From Anaerolineae bacterium (GTDB taxonomy: Bacteria; Chloroflexota; Anaerolineae; Promineifilales; Promineifilaceae), in contig JAHDWJ010000020.1 in NCBI GenBank assembly GCA_023384415.1, positions 1-53,591 on the forward strand: a stretch of DNA of 53,591 nucleotides, given 5' to 3'. The notes below the pieces were generated by a model. It saw nothing but the letters and a program-made list of their open reading frames with translations. It had not been told where the DNA came from and did not search any database. The position numbers were made by a program, and so were the translations under genes. Of the stretch, positions 15,929 to 27,900 are shown piece after piece. Numbering within the stretch: position 1 is the first letter of the stretch; the number at the start of each line of letters is the position of its first letter.

Positions 15929-18900
15929 ATGAAAACCAATCAAACTCCCCCTGCTGTTTCTGCTTCTACCCCATTAAACCATGTCTGGACAAGAGTGCAA
16001 CGGGCAGTGATAATTCCCCTGGTTGCGCTTGGCCTGTTTGCCGGGTTGCTGGTTTTGCTGAATCAGCCGTTGACGTTGGCCGCGGCCGCGACTCTCCCCA
16101 CCGCCGCCCCAGCCAACCAGGAACCAGCAGCGACCACGGCCGCACTTCTACCCGATCACATCCTGTACGTCACGGCCAACGGCAGCGGCACTGAGTGCAG
16201 CATCGCCCAGCCCTGCCAGATTCAGACAGCGGTCAATGTGGCTACGGCGGGAGATGAAATTCGGGTGGCGGCCGGCCTGTACAACGATGTCATGGGCAAC
16301 GGCGTCTTCACCCAAACCGTCGCTATTAACAAAAGCCTTACCCTGCGTGGTGGCTATACCAGTAGTAACTGGCTGCTGGACCCCGATCCTATCGCCAATG
16401 AAACAATTTTAGATGGTGATAACGAAGGTCGGGTTATTTATATCTCCGGGCCAACTGTCGTCACCGTTGAAGGGTTTATCATCCGCAACGGGTTCGCCAG
16501 CAATTTTGGGGCTGGCGTTTATAAAGCAAACTCAGGCCAGGCCGCCACCTTCCGCAATAACATTTTCCACAACAATATTGTTACCGGTACTCCTGGCATT
16601 GGTGGGGCTATTTATACCGTTGGCCCTGACCAGATTCTCAATAACAGCTTCTATAACAATTTCTCTATCGCCAATGGGGGGGCGATTGCCCTCGATAACA
16701 GCAACCAACCCCGGCTGCAAAACAATCTCATTTATAACAATGTGACGGGTGACAGCGCTACTGCCCTGGGTGGGGGTGTTTATGTCCTCAGCGGCAGCGC
16801 TTTATTGGATGGCAACATTATTTATGGCAACCTGGCCGGTTTTGGTGGCGGGTTCGGCAGCGCGCCCGGCACCGAAGTCATCTTAGACAACAACATCTTC
16901 TACAGCAACCAAAGCCGGAGTGGTGGGGCCGGTGGGGGTATCCTCATCGGCGGGGTGGCCCAAATACGGCATAACACCATCGTGGACAATAACTCCCCCA
17001 CGACCGGCGGGGGGGGTATTTATGTGGCTGGGGGGACAGTGCTGATTACCAACACCATTGTCGCCAGCAATACGGCCCCCACGGCCAATAACGGTATTTT
17101 TGTGTCCAGTGGTACAGCCAGCGGCAGCACCAATAATATTTTTAACAACGGCCACAACGGTTCATTGAGCGGCACGATTACCAGCAACCCCCGCTTTGCT
17201 AATTATGCCGGGGATGATTTCCACCTGTCGGCTAACAGTACCGATTTACTGAACGCGGCTCTGGATATTGGCCTGACCCATGATGTGGATGGGCAGGTAC
17301 GTCCCTTTGGGGCCGGGCCCGATGTGGGGGCGGATGAGTTTTATGACCCCAGTGTGACCTGTTTTGCCCGTGTCAATGATGGGCCGGTTCTGATCAATCT
17401 TCAGGATGCCATTAACAGTGTGACGCAGGCCAGTGATATTGTGAAGGTGGCCGGCCGCTGCACTGATACTGATAATGAAGTAGCCCTGATCAACCAATCT
17501 CTTACCTTGCGCGGTGGCTATACCACCACTGACTGGCTGAACCAGAGTTATGGCCCTACCCTGATTGACGCTCAAGGAGTCAGCGGCCGCAGAGGTATCC
17601 ATATCACCGGCGGCAGCCCTACCCTTGATGCCCTACACATCACTGGGGGCAATTTGCCTTCCAGCAACGGGTCGGCGGTTTATATTAGTGGAGGCAGTGG
17701 GGCTAATCTGCATAACCTGGTTCTCTTTGGCAACAACACCGGCGGGACAAATGGGGCTTTAGGGGTTGCTAATGGGGTGAATGCCACTATTGAGTTCAAT
17801 ACGCTTGTTAATAACACCGGTTGGGGGGTTCATTTCGAAGGGACGGGGGCCATTCATAACAGTATTTTGTACCTGAACAGCGGTGGGGCTATTTCCGGTG
17901 GGGCCGGCCACAGCTTTAATTTGATCAACGTGGACCCGCTCTTTGTCAACGCGGCCGCTAACGATTACCACCTCACCGCCGCCTCCCCAGCCATTGGCGC
18001 GGCCAACCCCAATGCCACTCTCAGCCGGGATTTTGAGGGGGATACGCGGCCGCGAGGCAACCATTTTGACGCCGGAGCCGATGAAGCCAACCAATACCCC
18101 GCCGTCCTCTTCACCCCAGATTACACCGACGAAGTAGACCGGGGTACCGTTGTCACCATCAACCATACCTTGACCAACCTGGGCACCCAGGCCGACACCT
18201 TCTCCCTGGTCGGCAGCACCAGCCTGGGCTGGGATTATAGCTACCCCACCACCCCCTTCCCGCTTAACCCGGGGCAGAGTGTGCAAGTGACCGTGGTCAT
18301 CACCGTACCCGCTGGGGCCTCGCCGCAGCAGGTCGGTGTCACCACCATCACCGCTACCTCAGCCCTCAACGCTTTCGTCTATGATACGGTTGTAGACACC
18401 ATTACAGTCGCCCAAATCCCGGGAGTTCAGTTTACCCCATCCTACTCCAACGCTTTGCTACCTGGTGAATCTATCATTTACACCCACCTGCTCACCAACA
18501 CCGGGGATTATACCGATACGTTCACCGTAGATTTGATCAGCGATCCGTTTGGTTGGGGGGAACTCCTGCCCGATGATCCATTTAATGTGATTCTGGCTTC
18601 GGGGCAAGTAACCCCGGTCGTTTTGGTGGTCACGGTGCCAGAGTACGCGGCCGCGGGGTTTGCCAACACCATGATCATCCGTGCCCACTCCAACTACGCC
18701 CCATCCGTCTCCGCCACCGTCACCGATACGGTCACTGCCAAACCAACAGTGGGAACACGGTATGTCTCTAACGCCGGTTTCGACTTTAACAACAACTGTA
18801 CCCAGGTCGCTACCCCGTGCCGCACCGTTAAACAGGCAGTGACCCAGGCTTCTTTTGGTGATGAGATTCACATTGCTGCCGGTAATTATGGCGAAGCCGA

Positions 18901-21900
18901 TATTACCGTCAATGACACCATGCACCTCTCCGGTGGCTGGACAAACGATTTCACCGCCCAGGTAATAGACCCGGCCCTGACAATGATCAACGGGGCACAG
19001 ATGGCCCGTATTTTCACCATTGCCGGGGGTACCCAACCCACCTTCTTTAACCTGACCATGCAAAATGGTCTCAGCAGTGCGGCCGGGGGGGGTGTTTTAG
19101 TCGGCAATGGGGCACAACCCACCTTCACCCTGGTTCATTTCCTGGGCAACCAGAGCGGCCAGGGGGGAGCAATTTTTGCCGAAGCCAACAGCCATGTCCG
19201 CCTGATCGAAAGTCGGCTGCATAACAATGTCGCTACCCGTAACGGGGGCGGGTTGTTTATGGTTTCCGGCAGCAGCCTGGTTTCGGCGACGACCTTTGTG
19301 GGCAACAGTGCGGGGGGCAACTTACCGTTGGAAGGGGGTGGGGCTATTTACCAGCAAGGGGGCACCCTCTCAATGATCAACAGCCTGATGGCCAATAACA
19401 TCTCCGCCCGGCACGGGGGGGCAATGTTTGGCCGGGGTGGCGCGGCCCAGATTGAGTTTACCACGCTGGTGGGCAACGCGGCCGCAGGCAGTGGCGCTCT
19501 CTACAATGATGGGGCAGTTATCACCATCAACAACAGCATCCTGGCCAACAACAGCGGCGTCACTGGTGGGGCCTTGTTCGGCAACAGCGGCACCCTTAAC
19601 AATAATTACGATTTGTTCTGGAACAACCTGCCCAACAATGGCAACGTTACCCTGGGAGCCAACTCCGTCTTTGGCGACCCAGATTTTGCCGATGGGGCTT
19701 ACCGCATCTCCCCTAACTCAGCCGCCGTAGATTCGGCTGATCCCGCTTCAACCCTGGCCGTAGATTTTGAGGGGGACCCACGCCCGGCCGACTCCGGGTT
19801 TGATATTGGTTATGATGAATTGGCCGGCTGTCTGGCCAAACGAGGCACAATCATTTACGCCAGCATCCAGGATGCTATAAATGCCGGCACTGGTGGTGAT
19901 CTGATCCAGGTTTCCGGTATTTGCCGGGGGGTCCATGGGGTAGATATTGGCGGCGGCGTCATTGTCAGCCAGACGGTGTTCCTGGAAGAGCCATTGACCA
20001 TCCAGGGGGGATGGAACAGCGATTTCACCAGCAATGATCCCGTTTTGCCCACCTATGTTGATCCCCAGGGGCAGGGGCGTGCCCTGTACCTGACTGGGAA
20101 CGTCACCTCGACCATTGAATCGTTGATTTTGCTCAACGGCAATGCCATAGGGTTGGGGGGCGGCCCTAGTGGTGAGGCGGCCGGGGGTGGTATTTATATC
20201 AACAGCAACAACACTCAATTTGTTGACCTAACGGTTATTAGCGGCACCGCCCAATTGGGGGGGGGGATATATGTAGCGGGCAGTGTCATCAGCATGACCG
20301 ATGGGACGATTCTGGGCAATACGGCTACGGTTGGCGCAGGGGTGTATCACAATGGCTTCTCGTTCCGGGTCAACAACAGTGCCCTGATCAATAATGTGGC
20401 ATCTGGGAATGGGGGTGGCTTCTACCAGGCCAGCGGCTTTGTGGAAGGGTTGAATGTGATCCTGGCGGGGAACAGTGCGGCCGCAGGCGGGGGGTATTAT
20501 CACAACAGTGGCACCGCCAATCTGTACCATCTCACCGTATATGGCAACGCGGCCGCGGGCAATGGGGGTGGCATCTACCAGAATGGGGGCAGCAGTATCA
20601 TCCGCAGTGCCATTTTTGAAAACAACAGCGGCAACAGCGGCCCAGCCATCTTTGTCGCCGCAGGGGCAGCCAATGTGGATTACAACTATTATTATAATTT
20701 TGCCAGCACCCCCGTCGTCGGGGTGGCCGCTGGGGCCAACTCGGTCATTACCAATGACACCCCACCCGGCCTGACAAACCCAGCCGGTTTAGATTTCCAC
20801 CTGGTAGATGGCGCGGCCGCGGTAGACATCGCCGACCCCAACTCCCCAGTTGTGTTTGATTTCGACATGGACCCCCGCCCCTCCAACCAGGGATTTGACA
20901 TGGGGGCTGACGAAGTGGCGGGCTGTTATGCCCGGGTGAACGATGTCATCTATGGCAGCATCCAGCGAGCCATCGAAATGGCTGACCCAGGGGATCAGAT
21001 TGACGTGGCCGGCCGCTGCATCGGCACCCACACCTTTAATGCTGGGGGCAGCCTGGGGGTCATCAGCACCACTGTACATATCACCAAAAATGTTATCCTC
21101 ATGGGGGGCTGGGACCTTGATTTTGCCAGCCAGGATGAAATCACCATCATAGACCCCTTGCAGCGAGGCTATGCTATCTATGTAGCTCCTGGCATTACCG
21201 CAACGGTGCAAAACTTCCACCTGATTCACGGCAATGGCAACGCTCCAGGGATGAGCGGCAATGGGGGGGCCATTTACATCAACAATGCCCTGCCCCAGAT
21301 TATGGGCAACAGCATTTACAGCAATACCGCCATCAATGGGTCGGCCATTTATATCAACAACGCGGCCGCGACCATTGGCGGGGGGAACCGGATTCACCAT
21401 AACAGTGCCACCAACGGCTCTATTTATGTCAGCAACAGTGGGCAGACGGCCACTATCGCCAACAACTTCTTCTATGACAATCAGGCCACGAATGGAGCGG
21501 GGGTGTATCATGGCACCGGAGCGGCCAATGTCTGGCACAACAACTTTATCAGCAACAATGCGGTTGGGGCCGGGGGTGGAGTGTATGTCGCGGCCGCGTC
21601 CCCAAACATCCGCAACAACATCTTCACCGGCAACACCTCCCCACTGAGTGGGGGCATCCGCTGCAACACCGGGGCCACCCCCGTCATCAATTACAACGAT
21701 TACTTCAACAACAGCAGCGGCGATGTCGGTGGGGCAGCCTGTACTGCCGGGGCCAACAGCCTGTTCGTAGACCCATTGTTCGTCAACCCGGCGGTGGGCA
21801 ACTACGACCTGCAAAACAATTCTCCCCTCATTGATGCTGGCGACCCCACCATGACCCTGCTGGTAGATTACGAAGATCGCATTCGCCCCTCACACCAGGG

Positions 21901-24900
21901 CTGGGACATCGGCGCGTATGAGTTGGGGGGCTGTTATGCCCAAAACCAGACCACGCCAGACATCATTTTTGGCAGCCTACAGCGGGCCGTCAACCTGGCT
22001 AGCAATGGGGATGTGATTCTGGTAGATGGAACCTGCCTGGGGGTGAACACCCGGTTGGTTTCGGGCAATCCCACCACCCAAAACCTGTTTGTGGATAAAC
22101 GAGTCACCATTGATGGAAATTGGAACGCTGGCTTCCCTGACAGCAACGACGATCCAGCCGTTCTACAACCTCAGGAACAAGGGCGGGTGGTCTATATCGC
22201 CAGCGGGCACACCGTCACCCTGACCAATATGATCTTGACCAACGGCAATGGCAATGTGGCCGGCCTCAGCGGTCACGGCGGGGGTATTTACAACACCGGC
22301 ACCCTTATTCTGAACAACACCTTTATCGAATTAAGCCTGGGGGTGAATGGGGCAGGTATCTACAATATTGGCCCATTAACTGTAGATAGCTCAACCATCC
22401 GCCAAAATACAGCCACCAACGGCGGCGGCATTTACAACAATTTTGCCGGAACAACGGTGATCACGGCGACGGAGATCACCCTGAACATTGCCACCGTCTC
22501 TGGGGCCGGGGTATACCAGCAGTTGGGTACCTTGCAAGTGGAAGCTAACCTGATTCACGCCAATGTAGCCTCGGTAAGCGGTGGTGGCATCTTCCAAAAC
22601 GCCGCAACGCTGCGCCTGCTGCGGAATGAGGTATACAGCAATACCACCAGCGGCAGTGGCGGTGGGGTATATCTCAATGCCGCCAGTGGAGCCAACCAGG
22701 TTTATAACAATTTCATCTATCGCAACCAGGCGGTTACCGGGGGTGGGCTGTATAACAACAACAGCAACACCGGCATCTGGCACAACACGTTTGTGGCCAA
22801 TACCGCCAGCAGCAACAATGGGGGCGGTCTCTTCTCGGCGGCTAACAGCCCGGTTATCCGCAACAATATTGTTCATAACAACAGTGGCTCGGGGATTCAT
22901 GCTACCGGGGGGTCGCCCAACATTGGCTATAACAATGTGGTAGGGAACAGCGGCGGTGGTTACGGCGGGATTGCCTCAGATAGTGGGGGTGGCATCGCGG
23001 CCGCACCGATTTATGTGGACGCACCTGCTTTCAATTACCGTCTCCAATACGGCTCCCCCGGCATAGACGTAGGCGACCCCGTCTCACCCGTGGTTGTAGA
23101 TATTGACGGGGACACCCGGCCCAATAATGACCAGTTTGACATGGGGGCCGATGAACTCAACGCCTGCCTCATTCGGGTTGGCACAGCCCTCTTTACCCAC
23201 CTGCAAGATGCCATTAATTACGCTGAAGCCAACAACATTTACACCGTTGAAATCGCTCGCGGTATCTGTCGCGGCGTCCGGCCAGACCCGGTATCCGGTA
23301 TCACCTTACAGGTTGGTTATGTGCGGGAAAACCTAAACTTCATCGGCTCCCTGAACCGGAATGATTTCAGCGACCCCAATGATCACGGTGAGTTGGGCTT
23401 CAATACAACCGCCATTGACGCAGAGAATCAAGGGCGGGTCGTCGTCATCGCTCCAACTGCGGTGGTCAGCTTTACCCACGTCGCTTTGGTGCGAGGCAAT
23501 GCTTTCGCCGCCAATGACAGCAACAGCAATGGGGGTGGCCTGTACAACCCACAAGGACATCTGTATAGCCATGAAATCAACATTTGCCAGAGCCAGGCAG
23601 CCGATGGCGGTGGCTATTATGGTGGGGCCACCTCTTCCGCCAACCTGGGCGGGGGTGTTACCGGGGTTTGTGGAGTTGGTGTCGTCAACGAGGAGGGAGA
23701 AGTCATTGATATCCTCTTGTTTACCGGCAACAACGCCACCAATAATGGGGGTGGCCTCTATACCCAGGGGTCTCTCATTATTCGCAACCTGGGGCTGTAT
23801 GGCAATGCGGCCGCTAATCATGGAGGGGGGCTGTATAACAGTGCCGCGGCCGCGCGCCTCACCAACTTCATCCTCTACACCAACTTCGCCGGGGTCAATG
23901 GTGGGGGCCTCTACAACACCGGCAGCGATCTGGAACTGCTCCACAATACCATTCGCAACAACAACGCCACCAACGATGGTGGGGGGGTCTTCAACAGTGG
24001 GGCCAACCTGCTTATCAACAGCACCATCCTCTACAACAACAGCGCGGGTAATAACGGCGGTGGTCTGTCCAGCACCGGGGGCACCCTGGCTTACAACAAC
24101 TTCAACAGCAACACCCCCAACGACTCCACCATTGGCCTGGGCACCAACGTCTATACCGGCACCCCCCAGTTCATTCCCGATACCGTATACCGCATCCAAT
24201 ACACCTCTGGCAACATAGACAAAGCGGATCCAGCCCTCATCAGCCCACCCTACAACGTGATCATTGATGCCGACCTGGACAGCCGCCCCGACAATTTGCC
24301 ACCGCACAATGGCCTCTGGGAATACCGCAGCGACATCGGGGCCGATGAATTTGCCAAAGAGTTCTCCTGTATCATCGAACCAGAAAGCCGGACCTTAACC
24401 GGTGCGGCCGGCAGTGTAGTCATTCATAACTTTACCTTGCGTAATGATGGCAACTTTACTGATACCATCACCATCACCCTACAATCCAGCTCGATGGGGT
24501 GGGCTACCCTCGTCGGCGGACCTCAAACCTATCTGCTAGACCCAGATGAAACACGGGCGATAGTGCTGGAAGTGGCGATCCCCATTACCGCAACAACGGA
24601 TATGGTGGATATTTCCATCCTGCAATGCCAATCATTGAGCATCCCAGACAATACCGCCACCGCTACCGCCACCACCCAGGTTGCTTTGCTTCGCGGGCTG
24701 CTGGTTGACCCAGATTACACCGCCTTTGCTTTGCCTGGGGATGTCCTCACCTTCACCCATATCATTACCAACGTGGGCAACCAGACGGAAAATGTGCAAA
24801 TTATCCCCAACTCCGGGCCACAATTTGCCAATGCCAGCCTGTACAACCCAGATGGCACCCCGTTCTTCCCAGACACCATCTCGATGGATGCCGGAGAAGC

Positions 24901-27900
24901 TATTACCCTACTGCTGCGAGTGGCTATCTTTGAAGATGCCATGGGCGGGGGAATCGCCACGCCGGGGGTTATCGCTCGCCTGGTAGCTGATCCCACCATC
25001 TTTGATGCCAGCCAGAACATCATCAACATCGGCTATGTGCCGGGGACACGGTTCCTGGCGGCAACCGGGTCGGTAGACAACTCCAACTGTACCAACCCCA
25101 ATAACCCGTGTGCCACCTTACAACATGCCCTCAACCAGGCTATGGATGGGGATGCTATTTTGCTCTCAGTGGGCACGTATACCGATTACACTACCCGTAC
25201 TATTGGCTCAGTCACTTTGGTTCAGAATGGGTTTGTAGAGAAAGATGTCTCCATCAGTGGGGGGTACAATGCAGCTGATGGGTACACCAGCTTCCAACCG
25301 ATTACCAACACGGTTATCCTGGATGGGGCCGGCCACCGTGTCTTCTACATCACCGCCGACGCCACCGTCACCCTGACCGCCCTCTTTATGGATAATGGGC
25401 GCCATCCACTGTATGGGGGTGGCATTTATAACGCCGGGGGGAACCTCTCCATTTTAGGAAGCTGGTTACGGAACAATGTAGCCCACTATGGTGGGGCTTT
25501 ATTCCAGGAAGATGGAACGTTGTTCATCAACAGCTCCGTCATCGCGGATAGTCGGGCCGTCAACAACACAAATACCCTACCAGGTGAAGGAGCCGGGTTA
25601 CATATTGTGGATGGCTCAGTCCGGCTAGAAAACAATACCTTTGTCAACAACCGGAATGAAACAGCCAGCCTGGCCCCCGCGCCAACAGGTAACGGTGGGG
25701 CGTTGTTCCAGGCGGCTGGTGAGATAACGCTGCTCAATAACATCTTCGCCTTCAACGTGACGCAAGGAGTAGGCGCGGCTTATTATCTCAGCCCCACCGT
25801 CACCTGGGCAGAAGATTACACCCTCTTCTACCAGAATGGGCTGGCTCCAACCAATGTCCCCACCGGGAGCAATAGCTTCACCGCCAATCCGCTCTTTGCC
25901 GATACGCTTTATCACCTGAGCGATCTCTCCCCAGCTATAGATGCGGGCACCATTGCCGTATTCCTGGGGTTGGATATGGATGGGGAATCCCGGCTGCAAG
26001 GGATCGCCGTAGATATAGGGGCGGATGAATATACCCAGGTAGCCGAGTTTGTTTTTGTACCCCCGTTCCAATCAGCTCTTATTGAAGCAGGATCGCGCTA
26101 TACCTATACCCACACTCTGACCAACACGGGCGATTTTGCCGATAGTTACACTCTGATTATGGGGCACAGCACGACGGGTGGTACGGGTTGGGATTATACG
26201 CTCTCCCCCACTAATACAGGGATGCTTAATCCAGGAGAAGGGATCCAGGTAACGATGGTAATTACTGGTGGGCCACCAGGATATGTGGATACCACGGTGA
26301 TTACGGCGACATCGGCGGCTTCCAGCCTGTCGTTGGCGGTGACGGATCAGACGACGATTAGCCAGACGGCGGGGGTGGATATTGAGCCATCCCGCTTTGG
26401 CAGCGGCGTGGCCGGGGGTACGGTCATTTACACCCACACGGTGACGAATACAGGTGATGGGCCAGATTCGTTTACTGTGACGGTCGCGGCCGCGACGCCC
26501 GATGGTTGGGATATTGATATTACTCCCGCCAACACCGGCGTTCTCCTGCCCAATGATGCCACCATTGTCACTGTCACCATCCAGATACCCCTGACTGTCA
26601 CTGTGACTGTCCATACCCTGGTTGTTGAAGCCGCCAGCGTGGTCAACCCGGCCGTCACCGATCAAGTCGAAGACATCACGACCATCTACAACAGCGGGGC
26701 CTTGCTAGAGCCAGATTATTTCACCGTCGTTGAGCCGGGCACCGTTCTCACCTACGTCCATACCCTGACCAATATCGGCAACATCAGCGATACCTTCACT
26801 CTGGATGTAACCAGCTCTCAGGGGTGGTTTGTCTCCATTGACCCGGCTGGCCCGATTGACCTGGATGTTTCCGAATCGGTCCAAATTACCGTAGTGGTGG
26901 CCGTGCCGCTGACAGCTACCCCAGGCCAACAGGATGACACCATCATCACGGCTACGTCTGACTTCAACCCGGCCATGAGTGATACGGCTACAGACATTAC
27001 CCGTGTAGCTCAAGATCACGGCCTGACCTTCACCCCCAGCCAGACGCGCACCGTCCCGGCCAATACGGTTCAGGTGTACACCCACACCCTGACCAATACC
27101 GGCAATGGGCCAGATACGTTTGCCATTACGGCGGTGAGCAGTGAAGGGTGGGATGTGCAAACGCCAGCCAATATCACCTTGAATCCGGGCAACTCGGCTA
27201 CCGTAGCGGTCACGCTAACTGTGCCGGCCGTCCCCCCGATTACCGATACGATGCGGGTCACAGCCACTTCGGTCATCAGTCCGGCTTTTTATGCTACCGT
27301 GACCAATACGACGATTGTGACGGTCAGCACCGCGGCCGCGGGGGTAGAGATCGCCCCAGACCGCACGGGCAGCGGCACCGCCGGCACTATTGTCACCTAC
27401 CAGCACACGGTCACCAATACCGGCAACATCGCCGACAGCTTCACCCTCTCGCTCCTCTCTAGCCAGGGGTGGACAGTGGATGTATCGCCAGCGAGTGTAA
27501 CCCTTAATGCCGGAGAGACGGCTCTAGTTACGGTGACGGTCACTATTCCTGGCGCGGCCGCTGTTGGTACCGTGGATGTCACCACTGTAACCGCCACCTC
27601 AACCTTTGATCCAACGGTGACAGATACGGCCACAGATACGACGACGGTGATTGAAAGCGGCACGGCGGGGGTTATCATCGCCCCAGACAATACAAACAAC
27701 GGCACAGCAGGCACCACCCTGACTTACCAGCACACCGTTACCAACACCGGCTTAACGGCTGATACTATAAATCTGACAGTTCTCTCCAACCAGGGATGGA
27801 CGGTGGCGGTGAATCCAACCACTGTCTCGTTGGCGGCCGGCCTCTCCAGCCCGGTTGTTGTGACTGTCACCATCCCCGGCGCGGCCGCGGCCGGAACGAT

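Noticed and set aside
20789..21814. Long antisense frame of 341 codons within the giant gene, and other antisense frames there (18458-19063, 23333-24307)
   Set aside because: They follow from low stop-codon content opposite Gly/Asn/Thr-rich repeats; no RBS, no family motif, and the plus strand has clear domain structure throughout.
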